Positions 5,648 through 13,392 of a stretch of 13,743 nt of DNA are shown here, in pieces. The stretch is from Spirochaetaceae bacterium (GTDB lineage Bacteria > Spirochaetota > Spirochaetia > Treponematales > Breznakiellaceae). Both the position numbers and the translations under genes were made by a program. Within the stretch, counting starts at the first letter, position 1; the number at the start of each line of letters is the position of its first letter. The DNA lies in assembly GCA_031273985.1 (NCBI GenBank), contig JAISQV010000092.1:1-13743 (forward strand), written 5' to 3'. The notes under the pieces were generated by a model. It ran no database searches. It saw only the letters and a list, made by a program, of their open reading frames with translations, and was not told the DNA's origin.

Positions 5648-7294
5648 ATGGCAAGAGTATACGAAATTCCCAAAGTGGAAGATTTTAAGACAGAACTGCT
5701 TGAAGCGTATCCGCCCAAGATTGCGAAGAAGCGGGCCCGGCAGATAATCGTCAACCGGGTGGAGAACGACGATGACGTGCCGGAAATTCTGGCCAACACC
5801 AGGACGGTTCCCGGTATCATCACCATGCGGGGCTGCGCCTACGCGGGCTGCAAGGGGGTGGTGCTGGGCCCCACGCGGGACATACTGCAAATAACCCACG
5901 GGCCCATAGGCTGCGGCTTCTACAGCTGGCTCACCCGGCGGAACCAGACCAGGCCCTACACGGCGGAGGATGTCAACTACATGACCTACGCCCTTTCCAC
6001 GGACCTTCAGGAAGATGAAATCATTTTCGGGGGGGAGAAAAAACTGCGCGCCGCCATAGACGAAGCGGTGGCCCTGTTTCACCCCAAGGCCATAGGCATC
6101 TTCGCCACTTGCCCCGTGGGACTCATAGGCGACGACGTTCACGCCGTTGCCAGGGCCATGGAGGAAAAGTACCCGGACATCAATATCTTCGGTTTTTCCT
6201 GCGAGGGCTACAAGGGTGTGAGCCAGTCCGCGGGGCACCATGTGGCGAACAACAAGGTCTTTACCGATGTGGTGGGCCTCCTGGAAACGCCCAAGGAAAA
6301 GGAAGGGGATTTCCGCTTCAACATTCTGGGGGAGTACAACATAGGCGGCGACGCCTTCGAGATAGAGCGCCTCGTGAAGGACTGCGGCCTTACCCTGCAT
6401 TCCACCTTCAGCGGAAACTCCACCTACGACGAATTTGCTTCCGCCCACACGGCGGACCTCAATGTGGTCATGTGCCACCGTTCCATTAACTACCTCGCGG
6501 AAATGATGGAAAAAAAATACGGGATACCCTGGTTCAAGGTCAACTTTGTGGGCGCCGAGGCGACTTCCAAGTCCCTCGAAAAAATAGCCCGGTACTTTGA
6601 AAACGAAGAACTCCTTGAAAAAACCAGGGCCGTCATAGCGCGGGAAATGGCGGAGGTAGAAAAAGTGCGCCTGGAAGTAAAGGCCCGCTGCGAAGGAAAG
6701 ACCGCGGTGCTCTATGTGGGCGGATCGCGGGCCCACCACTACCAGGAATTGCTCAAGGAAATAGGCGTCACCATCATATCCGCGGGCTACGAATTCGCCC
6801 ACCGGGACGACTACGAGGGCCGCAAGGTCCTGCCCGGCATCGTCATAGACGCGGACTCCCGCAACATAGAGGAACTCAGCGTGGAAGCGGACCCGGAACT
6901 CTACCGGCCCCGCATCTCCCCGGAAGAAAAAGCCCGGCGCGAAGGCGAAGGCTTCACCTTCAACGACTACCGGGGAATGATGGCCGAAATGGAAGAGGCC
7001 AGCCTCGTCATAGACGACTGCAACCACTACGAACTCGAAGAACTCCTCGACCGCTTCCATCCGGACCTGGTCTGCGCGGGCATCAAGGAAAAGTACGTAG
7101 TCCAGAAGCGCGGCATCCCGCTGAAACAGCTCCACAGCTACGACTACATGGGCCCCTTCGCGGGCTACCAGGGGGCAATCAACTTCTACCGGGAAATAGA
7201 CCGCCTCCTCAACTGCAGCGCCTTCCGCTTCACCAGGGCGCCCTGGGACGAGAGCCCGGAGCTCTCCGCCACCTACGGATACGTACAGGGCTAA
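5648..7294 (+). CDS. nifD: Nitrogenase molybdenum-iron protein alpha chain
   Basis: A 548-residue alpha subunit of dinitrogenase, holding FeMo-cofactor at the N2-reduction site and half of the P-cluster. P-cluster ligands are Cys63 (RGCAYAGC), Cys89 (GPIGCG) and Cys155 (ATCPVG). FeMo-co ligands are Cys276 (VMCHRS) and His496 (QLHSYDY). The active-site Gln193 and His197 (SQSAGHH) are present. About 50 residues extra, roughly 390-440, compared with the Azotobacter alpha chain match the insertion known in Clostridium pasteurianum NifD, so this is a cluster III MoFe protein. No vnfG/anfG-type delta gene is present, which argues against a V- or Fe-only enzyme. The frame is open upstream to 5531, but ATG 5648 has AAGGAG (5638-5643) five bases before it and gives the expected N-terminus. 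An unusually long, hairpin-rich 215-base spacer follows. Confidence 0.97.
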   Translation: MARVYEIPKVEDFKTELLEAYPPKIAKKRARQIIVNRVENDDDVPEILANTRTVPGIITMRGCAYAGCKGVVLGPTRDILQITHGPIGCGFYSWLTRRNQTRPYTAEDVNYMTYALSTDLQEDEIIFGGEKKLRAAIDEAVALFHPKAIGIFATCPVGLIGDDVHAVARAMEEKYPDINIFGFSCEGYKGVSQSAGHHVANNKVFTDVVGLLETPKEKEGDFRFNILGEYNIGGDAFEIERLVKDCGLTLHSTFSGNSTYDEFASAHTADLNVVMCHRSINYLAEMMEKKYGIPWFKVNFVGAEATSKSLEKIARYFENEELLEKTRAVIAREMAEVEKVRLEVKARCEGKTAVLYVGGSRAHHYQELLKEIGVTIISAGYEFAHRDDYEGRKVLPGIVIDADSRNIEELSVEADPELYRPRISPEEKARREGEGFTFNDYRGMMAEMEEASLVIDDCNHYELEELLDRFHPDLVCAGIKEKYVVQKRGIPLKQLHSYDYMGPFAGYQGAINFYREIDRLLNCSAFRFTRAPWDESPELSATYGYVQG

Positions 7295-7302
7295 GCGGGA
7301 AT

Positions 7303-7410
7303 ACGGGGGAGGGGGCCGGGCCCCCCGCGCCGGCGCCTCCTCCCCGCTTCGCGGGTCCGGGGTCACCGGCTACCCCCAAGGCGGGGGGAGTCCCCCCCGC
7401 AACGCCCCCC
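7303..7410. repeat. Structured G/C-run intergenic repeat, copy 2
   Basis: Shares with the region at 1703-1799 the words GGAGGGGGCCG, CCCGC-loop-GCGGG, TACCCCCAA, GGGGGAG and CCCGCAACGCCCCC. Here TACCCCCAA comes before CCCGCAACGCCCCC, whereas at the first locus it comes after, so this copy may be composite or rearranged. Internal stems are CCCGC/GCGGG with loop TTC (7343-7355) and GCGGGGGG pairing with CCCCCCCGC (7381-7400). Confidence 0.6.
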
Positions 7411-7489
7411 GCCCGGACGCTTTCGCGTCCGGGCCTGGAGTTTTGCTTCGCAAAACTCCCAAGCTGAAAACCGCTTTGCGGTTTTCAGC
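7411..7489 (+). repeat. Three tandem perfect hairpins before nifK
   Basis: Hairpin 1: GCCCGGACGC, loop TTTC, GCGTCCGGGC (7411-7434, 10-bp stem). Hairpin 2: GGAGTTTTGC, loop TTC, GCAAAACTCC (7437-7459, 10-bp stem). Hairpin 3: GCTGAAAACCGC, loop TTT, GCGGTTTTCAGC (7463-7489, 12-bp stem). All three have T-rich loops closed by GC-rich pairs and are separated by only 2-3 bases. They should fold in the mRNA just upstream of the nifK ribosome site and could act as an RNase barrier or processing signal. Confidence 0.9.
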
Positions 7490-7509
7490 CCGAACATTAA
7501 GGAGTTGTT

Positions 7510-8886
7510 ATGCTGTTACGACACACGCCCAAAGAGATAGTTGAGCGCGGCGCGCTTACCATAAATCCCGCCAAGACCTGCCAGCCCGTGGGGGCCATGT
7601 ACGCCGCCCTCGGCATACACCGCTGCCTCCCCCACAGCCACGGCTCCCAGGGCTGCTGCGCCTACCACCGGAGCGCCCTCACCCGGCACTACGCGGAGCC
7701 CATCATGTCCAGCACCTCCTCCTTCACCGAAGGAGCCTCGGTCTTCGGGGGCCAGTCAAACCTCCTCGAGTCCATCAACAATATTTTTACCCTCTATGAC
7801 CCGGACATCATCGCGGTGAATACCACCTGCCTCTCGGAAGTCATAGGCGACGACCTCAAGCAGATCATCAACCGGGCCGTGGTGGACCACAAGATACCCC
7901 CCGGCAAGACAGTATTTTACGCCTCTACCCCGAGCTTTAAGGGCTCCCACGTGACGGGCTACTCCAATATGCTCAGCGCCATGGTGCAGAACTTCGCCGG
8001 GAACACGGGGCGGCGGCACAATGCCGTAACCCTGCTGCCCTCCTTCATAGAACCCAGCGATATGCAGGAGATCAAGCATATCGCCTTTGAACTGGGCCTC
8101 GACTACATCATGTACCCCGACACCTCCGGCGTGGTAAACGCCCCCATGGACGGCAAGTTCCATATGTACCCCAAGGGCGGTACCTCCAAAGAAGACATAG
8201 CCCGCTCCGGGGATTCCCGGCTGGCCATAGCCATGGGCAGGATAGGCGCCTTTCAGGCGGCGCAGCTCCTCGACAGCAAGTGCAAGGTGGCGACGGAGGT
8301 CCTGGACCTGCCCATAGGCATAAGCGCCACCGATGCATTTGTGGACACCCTGCGCCGCCGGGCGGGGGTTACGATCCCGGAAAGCATCAGGGTGGAACGG
8401 GGCCAGCTTGTGGACGTGCTCTGCGACAAGGCCCAGTACGTCTACGGCAAGAAGGTTTCCCTCATGGGGGACCCGGACATACTCCTGGGCCTGGTCCAGT
8501 TCGCCAAAGACATGGGCATGGAGGTGCTCCACGTCCTCACCGGAACCGCAGCGGGGGCCAAGTGGGAGCGGCGTATGCGGGAAATCGCCGGGGAAAAGGC
8601 CGTTATCAAGACGGGCCCCCAGGCGGACCTCTTCTACTTCCACCAGCTCCTCCAGAATGAAAAGCCGGATTTGCTTTTCGGCAACACCTACTGCAAGTAC
8701 ATAGCCCGGGACATGGACATACCGCTCATACGCACGGGCTTTCCCATTTACGACCGGATAGGGCACTCCTATTTCCCCGTTACCGGCTACCGGGGCGGCC
8801 TCCATCTCCTCGTAAAGATACTGGACGCTTTCATGGACCGGCAGGACCGGGACGCGCCGGAAGAAACCTTTGAATTGGTCATGTAA
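7510..8886 (+). CDS. nifK: Nitrogenase molybdenum-iron protein beta chain
   Basis: A 458-residue beta subunit of dinitrogenase, contributing half of the P-cluster and the NifH docking face. P-cluster ligands are Cys24 (AKTCQPVG), Cys49 or its neighbour Cys50 (GSQGCCAY) and Cys107 (NTTCLSE). The YASTPSF segment near 140 carries the conserved serine region close to the P-cluster. It lacks the roughly 50-residue N-terminal extension of proteobacterial NifK, as expected when NifD carries the clostridial insertion. ATG 7510 follows AAGGAG (7499-7504) by five bases. nifE starts 11 bases after the stop, with its ribosome site overlapping the nifK stop codon. The adjacent Cys49-Cys50 pair leaves the exact P-cluster ligand to be fixed by alignment. 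Confidence 0.97.
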   Translation: MLLRHTPKEIVERGALTINPAKTCQPVGAMYAALGIHRCLPHSHGSQGCCAYHRSALTRHYAEPIMSSTSSFTEGASVFGGQSNLLESINNIFTLYDPDIIAVNTTCLSEVIGDDLKQIINRAVVDHKIPPGKTVFYASTPSFKGSHVTGYSNMLSAMVQNFAGNTGRRHNAVTLLPSFIEPSDMQEIKHIAFELGLDYIMYPDTSGVVNAPMDGKFHMYPKGGTSKEDIARSGDSRLAIAMGRIGAFQAAQLLDSKCKVATEVLDLPIGISATDAFVDTLRRRAGVTIPESIRVERGQLVDVLCDKAQYVYGKKVSLMGDPDILLGLVQFAKDMGMEVLHVLTGTAAGAKWERRMREIAGEKAVIKTGPQADLFYFHQLLQNEKPDLLFGNTYCKYIARDMDIPLIRTGFPIYDRIGHSYFPVTGYRGGLHLLVKILDAFMDRQDRDAPEETFELVM

Positions 8887-8897
8887 GGAGGCGTATC

Positions 8898-10256
8898 GTG
8901 GCTGAAATATTGGAAGCGCGGAAGAAGCAGGTTCTGGTAAACGGAAGCGACGACTACGCGCTGGAATGTGAAAAGGTCAGTACCGCGGGCTCCGTGAGTC
9001 AGCGGGCCTGCGTCTTCTGCGGCTCCAGGGTGGTGCTCTATCCCATTGCGGACGCGGTGCACCTGATCCACGGGCCCATAGGCTGCGCCGCCTATACCTG
9101 GGAACTCCGGGGCTCCCTCTCGTCCGGGCCGGAACTGCACCGCCTGAGTTTTTCCACGGACCTCAGGGAAAACGAAGTGATCTACGGCGGCGAAAAGAAA
9201 CTCTACGCGGCGCTCACCGAGCTGATTACCGCCTACAGGCCCAGCGCGGCCTTTGTGTACGGCACCTGCATCATAGGCCTCATCGGGGACGACATTGACG
9301 CGGTAGCCGCGCGGGTGGAGAAGGAGCAGGGAATCCCCGTCATAGCGGTCCATTCCGAAGGTTTCAAGGGCACCAAGAAGGACGGCTACCGGGCCGCCTG
9401 TGACGCGCTGGCGAGACTCCTCGGCGGCGACAACGACAGCGCCGTTTCCCCCCGGAGCATCAACATTTTGGGGGAATTCAACCTGGCCGGGGAAACCTGG
9501 ATCATCAAGGATTACTACCGCCGCATGGGGGTGGAGGTGGTGTCCTGCATCACCGGAGACGCCCGGATAGGGGATATTGCCAGGGCCCACAGGGCGGCGC
9601 TCAATGTGGTCCAGTGCTCCGGCTCCACGACCTACCTCGCCAAGATGATGCAGGAAAAGTACGGAATCCCCTATATCAGGGTTTCCTACTTCGGCATTGA
9701 GGACATGAGCCGGGCCCTCTACGATGTGGCGGAATTCTTCGACGATGACGCCATACGGGAAAATACCTCGGCCCTGGTGCGGGAGGAGCTGGAAAAACTG
9801 CTTCCGGGGCTGCTGGACTACAAGAAAGACCTGATGGGCCGCAAGGCCGCCGTCTATGTGGGCGGATCCTTCAAGGCCTGGTCCATGGTGAAGGCCCTGC
9901 GGCATCTGGGCATGGAGACCGTGGTGGTGGGCTCCCAGACGGGCTCCCCGGAGGATTACGAATACCTAAAGGAGATTTGCGCCCCCGGCACGGTGATTCT
10001 CGACGACGCCAACCCCCTGGAACTCTCAGGCTTTGTGCTGGAAAAGGGGGCGGACCTCCTCATAGGCGGGGTCAAGGAAAGGCCCATTGCCTACAAGATG
10101 GGCATAGGCTTCTGCGACCACAACCACGAGCGCAAGGAAGCCCTGGCGGGTTTCGAGGGTATGCTTAACTTTGCGCGGGAGGTGCACTGCTCCGTAACCA
10201 GCCCCGTGTGGAAATACGCCCCCGCCCGGATCCGGGCCGCCGGGGGGAAGCCGTGA
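8898..10256 (+). CDS. nifE: FeMo-cofactor scaffold protein NifE
   Basis: A 452-residue NifD paralogue. With NifN it forms the NifEN scaffold on which NifB-co is turned into FeMo-co by adding Mo and homocitrate. Cluster-ligand cysteines are Cys38 (RACVFCG), Cys63 (GPIGCAAY) and Cys124 (YGTCIIG). Cys240 (VVQCSGS) takes the place of the FeMo-co cysteine of NifD and probably holds the precursor. The start is GTG 8898, six bases after AAGGAGG (8885-8891), which itself includes the end of the nifK stop. The stop overlaps the nifN start by 4 bases. The GVKERPIAYKMGIGFCDHNHE segment near 395-415 is typical of NifE rather than NifD. Confidence 0.95.
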   Translation: MAEILEARKKQVLVNGSDDYALECEKVSTAGSVSQRACVFCGSRVVLYPIADAVHLIHGPIGCAAYTWELRGSLSSGPELHRLSFSTDLRENEVIYGGEKKLYAALTELITAYRPSAAFVYGTCIIGLIGDDIDAVAARVEKEQGIPVIAVHSEGFKGTKKDGYRAACDALARLLGGDNDSAVSPRSINILGEFNLAGETWIIKDYYRRMGVEVVSCITGDARIGDIARAHRAALNVVQCSGSTTYLAKMMQEKYGIPYIRVSYFGIEDMSRALYDVAEFFDDDAIRENTSALVREELEKLLPGLLDYKKDLMGRKAAVYVGGSFKAWSMVKALRHLGMETVVVGSQTGSPEDYEYLKEICAPGTVILDDANPLELSGFVLEKGADLLIGGVKERPIAYKMGIGFCDHNHERKEALAGFEGMLNFAREVHCSVTSPVWKYAPARIRAAGGKP

Positions 10257-11635
10257 GCGCCGCTCTGCCGGCCCGGCCTCCGTCGGCGCCCTTCACCTCC
10301 ACCCGGAATGCCTGCAAGCTCTGCGAACCCCTGGGCGCCTCCCTCGCGTACCGGGGCATAGCCGGCTGCATCCCCCTGATCCACGGCTCCCAGGGCTGCT
10401 CCACCTACATACGGCGTTACTGCATCAGCCACTTCCGGGAGCCCCTTGACGTGGCCTCCTCAAATTTCGCGGAAACCGCGGCGATCTTCGGCGGGCGGGA
10501 CAATCTCTTTACCGCCCTGGACAATGTGAGCCGATCCTACAAACCCAGGGCCATAGGCATCTCCTCCACCTGCCTCTCGGAAACCATAGGGGAGAATGTC
10601 CCCATGTACCTGAAACAGTACCTGCGGGAGCGGGCCGATACGGCCCCGGCGCTCTTCTACGCCTCCACCCCAAGCTACCGGGGCACCCACATGGACGGCT
10701 TCCACGAGGCTCTTTTTGCCGCGGTAAGCTCCCTCACGGGAAGCGATTCCGCTCCCGCCGAAGAGGAACCGGGGCGGCGGATCAACCTGATCTCCAGCCT
10801 GGTCTCCACGGAGGACCTCCGGGAACTTCACCGCATACTTTCCTCTTTCGGCGCGCCCTACACCCTGCTGCCGGATTACTCGGAGACCATGGACGGCGTA
10901 TCCTGGGAAACCTACCAGAAACTGGGCCCCGGAGGCACCGAAATTGAAGATATACGGAAGATGCGCGGCGCCGCGGGCACCCTGTACCTGGGCCATCCCC
11001 CGGGCAGCGATGCCGGGCGCTGGCTGGAAGAGCGTCACGCCGTGCCCCTCCGGCACGGGGAGCTTCCCATAGGTATAGAGAACAACGACAGCTTCTTCGC
11101 CGCCCTGGCGGACCTTGCCGGAAAGGAAACCCCGGAACTCTGGATTAAGGAGCGGGGGCGGCTCATCGACGCGTACATTGACGGGCACAAATACCTCAAC
11201 GGCAAGCGGGCGCTGATCTACGGCGAGGAAGACTTTGTCTGCGCCCTGGCCTCCTTCCTGGACGAGGTGGGCGTTGTTCCGGTGATAGCCGCCACGGGCG
11301 CATCGGGAGGCTCCTTCAAAGAGCGGGTAAGGGGGGCCCTCCGAAACACCCGGCAGCCGGTGGAGATAGCCGGGGACGCGGACTTTGTGGAAATGCTGGA
11401 AATGGCGCGGTTCCTCAAGCCGGATTTTGTGATGGGCCACAGTAAGGGACTCTTTCTCTCACGGGAGCTGGGAATACCCCTGGTGCGCTGCGGTTTTCCC
11501 ATTCACGACCGTATAGGGGGGCAGCGGATCCTCCATCTCGGCTACCGGGGAACCCTCAATCTTTTTGATCTGCTCTGCAACAGTCTTCTTGCGGCAAAGC
11601 AGGATCAGCATGACAGGGGTTACACCTACCTGTAA
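10253..11635 (+). CDS. nifN: FeMo-cofactor scaffold protein NifN
   Basis: A 460-residue NifK paralogue and partner of NifE in the cofactor-maturation scaffold. Conserved cysteines are Cys21 and Cys24 (NACKLCEPLGA), Cys49 (GSQGCSTY) and Cys107 (SSTCLSETIG), which follow the P-cluster positions of NifK. The frame runs upstream to an ATG at 10208 inside nifE. I prefer GTG 10253 because it lies in a GTGA overlap with the nifE stop, exactly like the nifI1/nifI2 junction, has a G-run (GGGGGG) five bases upstream and gives the expected N-terminus. The coupling would make NifE and NifN in equal amounts. The nifB start lies 9 bases after the stop. Confidence 0.94.
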   Translation: MSAALPARPPSAPFTSTRNACKLCEPLGASLAYRGIAGCIPLIHGSQGCSTYIRRYCISHFREPLDVASSNFAETAAIFGGRDNLFTALDNVSRSYKPRAIGISSTCLSETIGENVPMYLKQYLRERADTAPALFYASTPSYRGTHMDGFHEALFAAVSSLTGSDSAPAEEEPGRRINLISSLVSTEDLRELHRILSSFGAPYTLLPDYSETMDGVSWETYQKLGPGGTEIEDIRKMRGAAGTLYLGHPPGSDAGRWLEERHAVPLRHGELPIGIENNDSFFAALADLAGKETPELWIKERGRLIDAYIDGHKYLNGKRALIYGEEDFVCALASFLDEVGVVPVIAATGASGGSFKERVRGALRNTRQPVEIAGDADFVEMLEMARFLKPDFVMGHSKGLFLSRELGIPLVRCGFPIHDRIGGQRILHLGYRGTLNLFDLLCNSLLAAKQDQHDRGYTYL

Positions 11636-11644
11636 GGAACGATC

Positions 11645-12910
11645 ATGGAGCAATCGCTGTTATCGCAGCATCCCTGTTTTAACGGGGAGCAGAGGCACAA
11701 GACAGGAAGGATACATCTTCCCGTGGCGGAAAAGTGTAATGTGCAGTGTAACTTCTGCAACCGCCGCTACGACTGCGCCAACGAAAGCCGTCCCGGCGTT
11801 ACCAGCGCGCTGCTCAACCCCTCCCAGGCGGCGGATTACCTCGACCTGGCCCTGGAGAAGATGGATTCCATCTCCGTGGTGGGCATTGCCGGCCCGGGGG
11901 ATCCCTTCGCCAACCCCGATGAAACCTTTGCCGTTCTGGATCTGGTCCGGGAGCGGCACCCTGAAAAGATTCTCTGTCTTGCCACCAACGGCCTGGACCT
12001 TCCCGATCATGCGGATCGGCTGAAAAGCCGCGCCATTTCCCACGTTACCGTTACGGTGAACGCGGTGGACCCGGCTGTGGGGGCCGCCATTTACGGCTGG
12101 GTACGAAAGGGCCCCCGCATCTACCGGGGCGCCGCCGGCGCGGAGCTGCTCTTCAGGTGCCAGCATGAGGGCATAGAACTGCTGAAGGATCTGGGAATAA
12201 CCGTGAAGGTCAACACTGTCGTCATACCCGGCGTGAACGACAGCCATGTAAGGGATGTGGCGGCCTGGGCCGGGGAAATAGGTGTGGACGTACAGAACTG
12301 CGTGGCCCTGGTCCCGGTGGAAGGCACCCCCTTCGGGGCGCTAAAAGCCCCGGAGCCCGGCCTCATGGCGGGGATACGCCTTGAGGCGGGCCGCTTCCTC
12401 CCCCAAATGACCCACTGCGCCCGGTGCCGGGCCGACGCTGTGGGATTGCTTTCCGGGGAGAACGCCGGACTCGCCGCGGAGCTCATGGCCCGGGTTAAGG
12501 CAATTAAGCCCCGGGAGAAGCGGCCCTATGTAGCGGCGGTCTCCTGGGAGGGGCTGCTCGTGAACCGGCATCTGGGAGAGGCGGAGCGTTTCCTCATCTA
12601 CGGCATGGAATCCGGCGGGCTCCGGCTTGTGGAAGAACGCCCGGCGCCGGCCCGGGGCGGCGGGGACCTGCGCTGGGAGCGGGCCGCGGAAATTCTCGGC
12701 GACTGTTTCGCCGTGCTGGCGGCCAACTGCGGCCCCGCTCCCCGGCGTATTCTGGAGCGCCGGGGGATCAATGTCGTTACCGCCGAGGGCCTCATCGAGG
12801 ATCTGGCGGGCCCCCTCCTTGAGGGAAAACCCCTGCCCCGGATCTACGGGATGACTCCCGATTCCTGCGGCATGGGGGGCTGCAAGGGCGAGGGGGCGGG
12901 CTGCGCCTGA
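11645..12910 (+). CDS. nifB: NifB radical-SAM cofactor synthase fused to a NifX-like domain
   Basis: A 421-residue radical S-adenosylmethionine enzyme that fuses two 4Fe-4S units and inserts the central carbide to give NifB-co, the core of FeMo-co. The SAM cluster motif CNVQCNFC gives Cys31, Cys35 and Cys38. HPCF (Cys11), ESRPGV (47-52), GPGDP (83-87) and HCARCRADAVG (Cys258, Cys261) are NifB signatures. From about 295 to 395 a second domain (YVAAVSWEGLLVNRHLGEA...) resembles NifX/NafY, which carries NifB-co or its derivatives. The C-terminal tail DSCGMGGCKGEGAGC adds three more cysteines and might bind metal. The start is ATG 11645 after AAGGAA, which overlaps the nifN stop. No separate nifX exists in the window, so the fused domain may do that job. 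Confidence 0.95.
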   Translation: MEQSLLSQHPCFNGEQRHKTGRIHLPVAEKCNVQCNFCNRRYDCANESRPGVTSALLNPSQAADYLDLALEKMDSISVVGIAGPGDPFANPDETFAVLDLVRERHPEKILCLATNGLDLPDHADRLKSRAISHVTVTVNAVDPAVGAAIYGWVRKGPRIYRGAAGAELLFRCQHEGIELLKDLGITVKVNTVVIPGVNDSHVRDVAAWAGEIGVDVQNCVALVPVEGTPFGALKAPEPGLMAGIRLEAGRFLPQMTHCARCRADAVGLLSGENAGLAAELMARVKAIKPREKRPYVAAVSWEGLLVNRHLGEAERFLIYGMESGGLRLVEERPAPARGGGDLRWERAAEILGDCFAVLAANCGPAPRRILERRGINVVTAEGLIEDLAGPLLEGKPLPRIYGMTPDSCGMGGCKGEGAGCA

Positions 12911-12932
12911 ACCTGGACGCGTCACGGACAAA

Positions 12933-12989
12933 AGCCTGGCCCAAAACCGCGCGCTTTTAGCGCACAGTCAATTAGTTTTGGGACAGGCT
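12933..12989. repeat. 15-bp inverted repeat in the nifB-ferredoxin spacer
   Basis: AGCCTGGCCCAAAAC (12933-12947) and GTTTTGGGACAGGCT (12975-12989) are reverse complements at 14 of 15 positions around 27 bases, which contain a small GCGC-TTTTA-GCGC stem. Transcribed, this forms one strong hairpin 22 bases past the nifB stop, and no T-tract follows. It may slow or process the transcript before the ferredoxin, or be a dispersed repeat element. Confidence 0.8.
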
Positions 12990-13019
12990 CACTATAAAGA
13001 AGGTTAGAAGGAGAGGAAC

Positions 13020-13328
13020 ATGACAAAACCAAAGCACCATATCTTTGTGTGCGCTTCTTTCAGGCTTTCCGGGACCCCCCAGGGGGCCTGCGCGAAGGGC
13101 GGGGCGGGGCAGCTTCTGCAGTACCTGGAGGAAGAGATCAACGACCGGGGCCTGGGCGACCTGTCCATATCGAGCACGAGCTGCCTCCGGGTCTGCGACC
13201 GGGGGCCCGCGGTGGTGGTGTACCCCGAAAACTGGTGGTTCGGCCGCATAGACAGCGAAGAGGCGATGGACGCGGTTCTCGAATCCATTGCGAGCGGAAG
13301 CCCCAAAGAGGAGTATCTGCTCACCTGA
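13020..13328 (+). CDS. Thioredoxin-like [2Fe-2S] ferredoxin
   Basis: A 102-residue soluble electron carrier of the family typified by the Clostridium pasteurianum 2Fe-2S ferredoxin and Azotobacter Shethna protein I, which has a thioredoxin-like fold. Cluster ligands are Cys11 (FVCASFR), Cys24 (GACAKGG), Cys55 and Cys59 (TSCLRVCD), almost exactly the spacing of the clostridial protein. The PENWWFGRI motif near 78-86 is typical. ATG 13020 follows AAGGAG (13008-13013) by seven bases. In other diazotrophs, genes of this type sit in nif clusters, and the clostridial protein has been shown to interact with nitrogenase; the exact partner is unproven. It probably ends the nif operon, although the hairpin upstream could lower its expression. 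Confidence 0.92.
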   Translation: MTKPKHHIFVCASFRLSGTPQGACAKGGAGQLLQYLEEEINDRGLGDLSISSTSCLRVCDRGPAVVVYPENWWFGRIDSEEAMDAVLESIASGSPKEEYLLT

Positions 13329-13392
13329 GCCGGGAATGCCAGGCTCCGCTTATTGCCGGACCCGAAGGGTCTGCTGGCGAATAGGACGAAGA

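Larger units (their letters stand above)
7295..7509 (+). other. Long structured nifD-nifK spacer
   Basis: A 215-base gap between the two genes for the 1:1 alpha/beta subunits; the other junctions in this operon range from -4 to 109 bases. The left half (7303-7410) is made of G and C runs like the element at 1703-1799. The right half (7411-7489) is three consecutive perfect hairpins. AAGGAG for nifK follows at 7499-7504. I see no promoter, and no T-tract after any hairpin that would end transcription. Confidence 0.8.

Noticed and set aside
5561..7366. 601-codon minus-strand open frame opposite nifD
   Set aside because: It is a shadow of the strongly conserved nifD frame: repetitive Val/Gly/Phe-rich translation, no start signal, no family pattern.
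7411..7489. Rho-independent terminator between nifD and nifK
   Set aside because: The stems are perfect, but none is followed by a T-tract, and terminating here would cut off nifK, which has no visible promoter of its own.
7756..8805. 349-codon minus-strand frame opposite nifK
   Set aside because: Antisense shadow of nifK with a Gly/Val/His-rich low-complexity translation and no ribosome site.
5648..8886. Possible alternative (V- or Fe-only) nitrogenase
   Set aside because: No delta-subunit gene (vnfG/anfG) lies between the D and K genes, and the roughly 50-residue insertion in NifD together with the linked nifE/nifN points to a cluster III Mo enzyme.
8787..9905. 372-codon minus-strand frame opposite nifE
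   Set aside because: Antisense shadow of nifE; no recognisable protein features.
10208..10252. Earlier in-frame ATG for nifN at 10208
   Set aside because: It would overlap nifE by 49 bases and add an unconserved Arg/Pro-rich leader. GTG 10253 couples to the nifE stop in the same GTGA manner as nifI1/nifI2.
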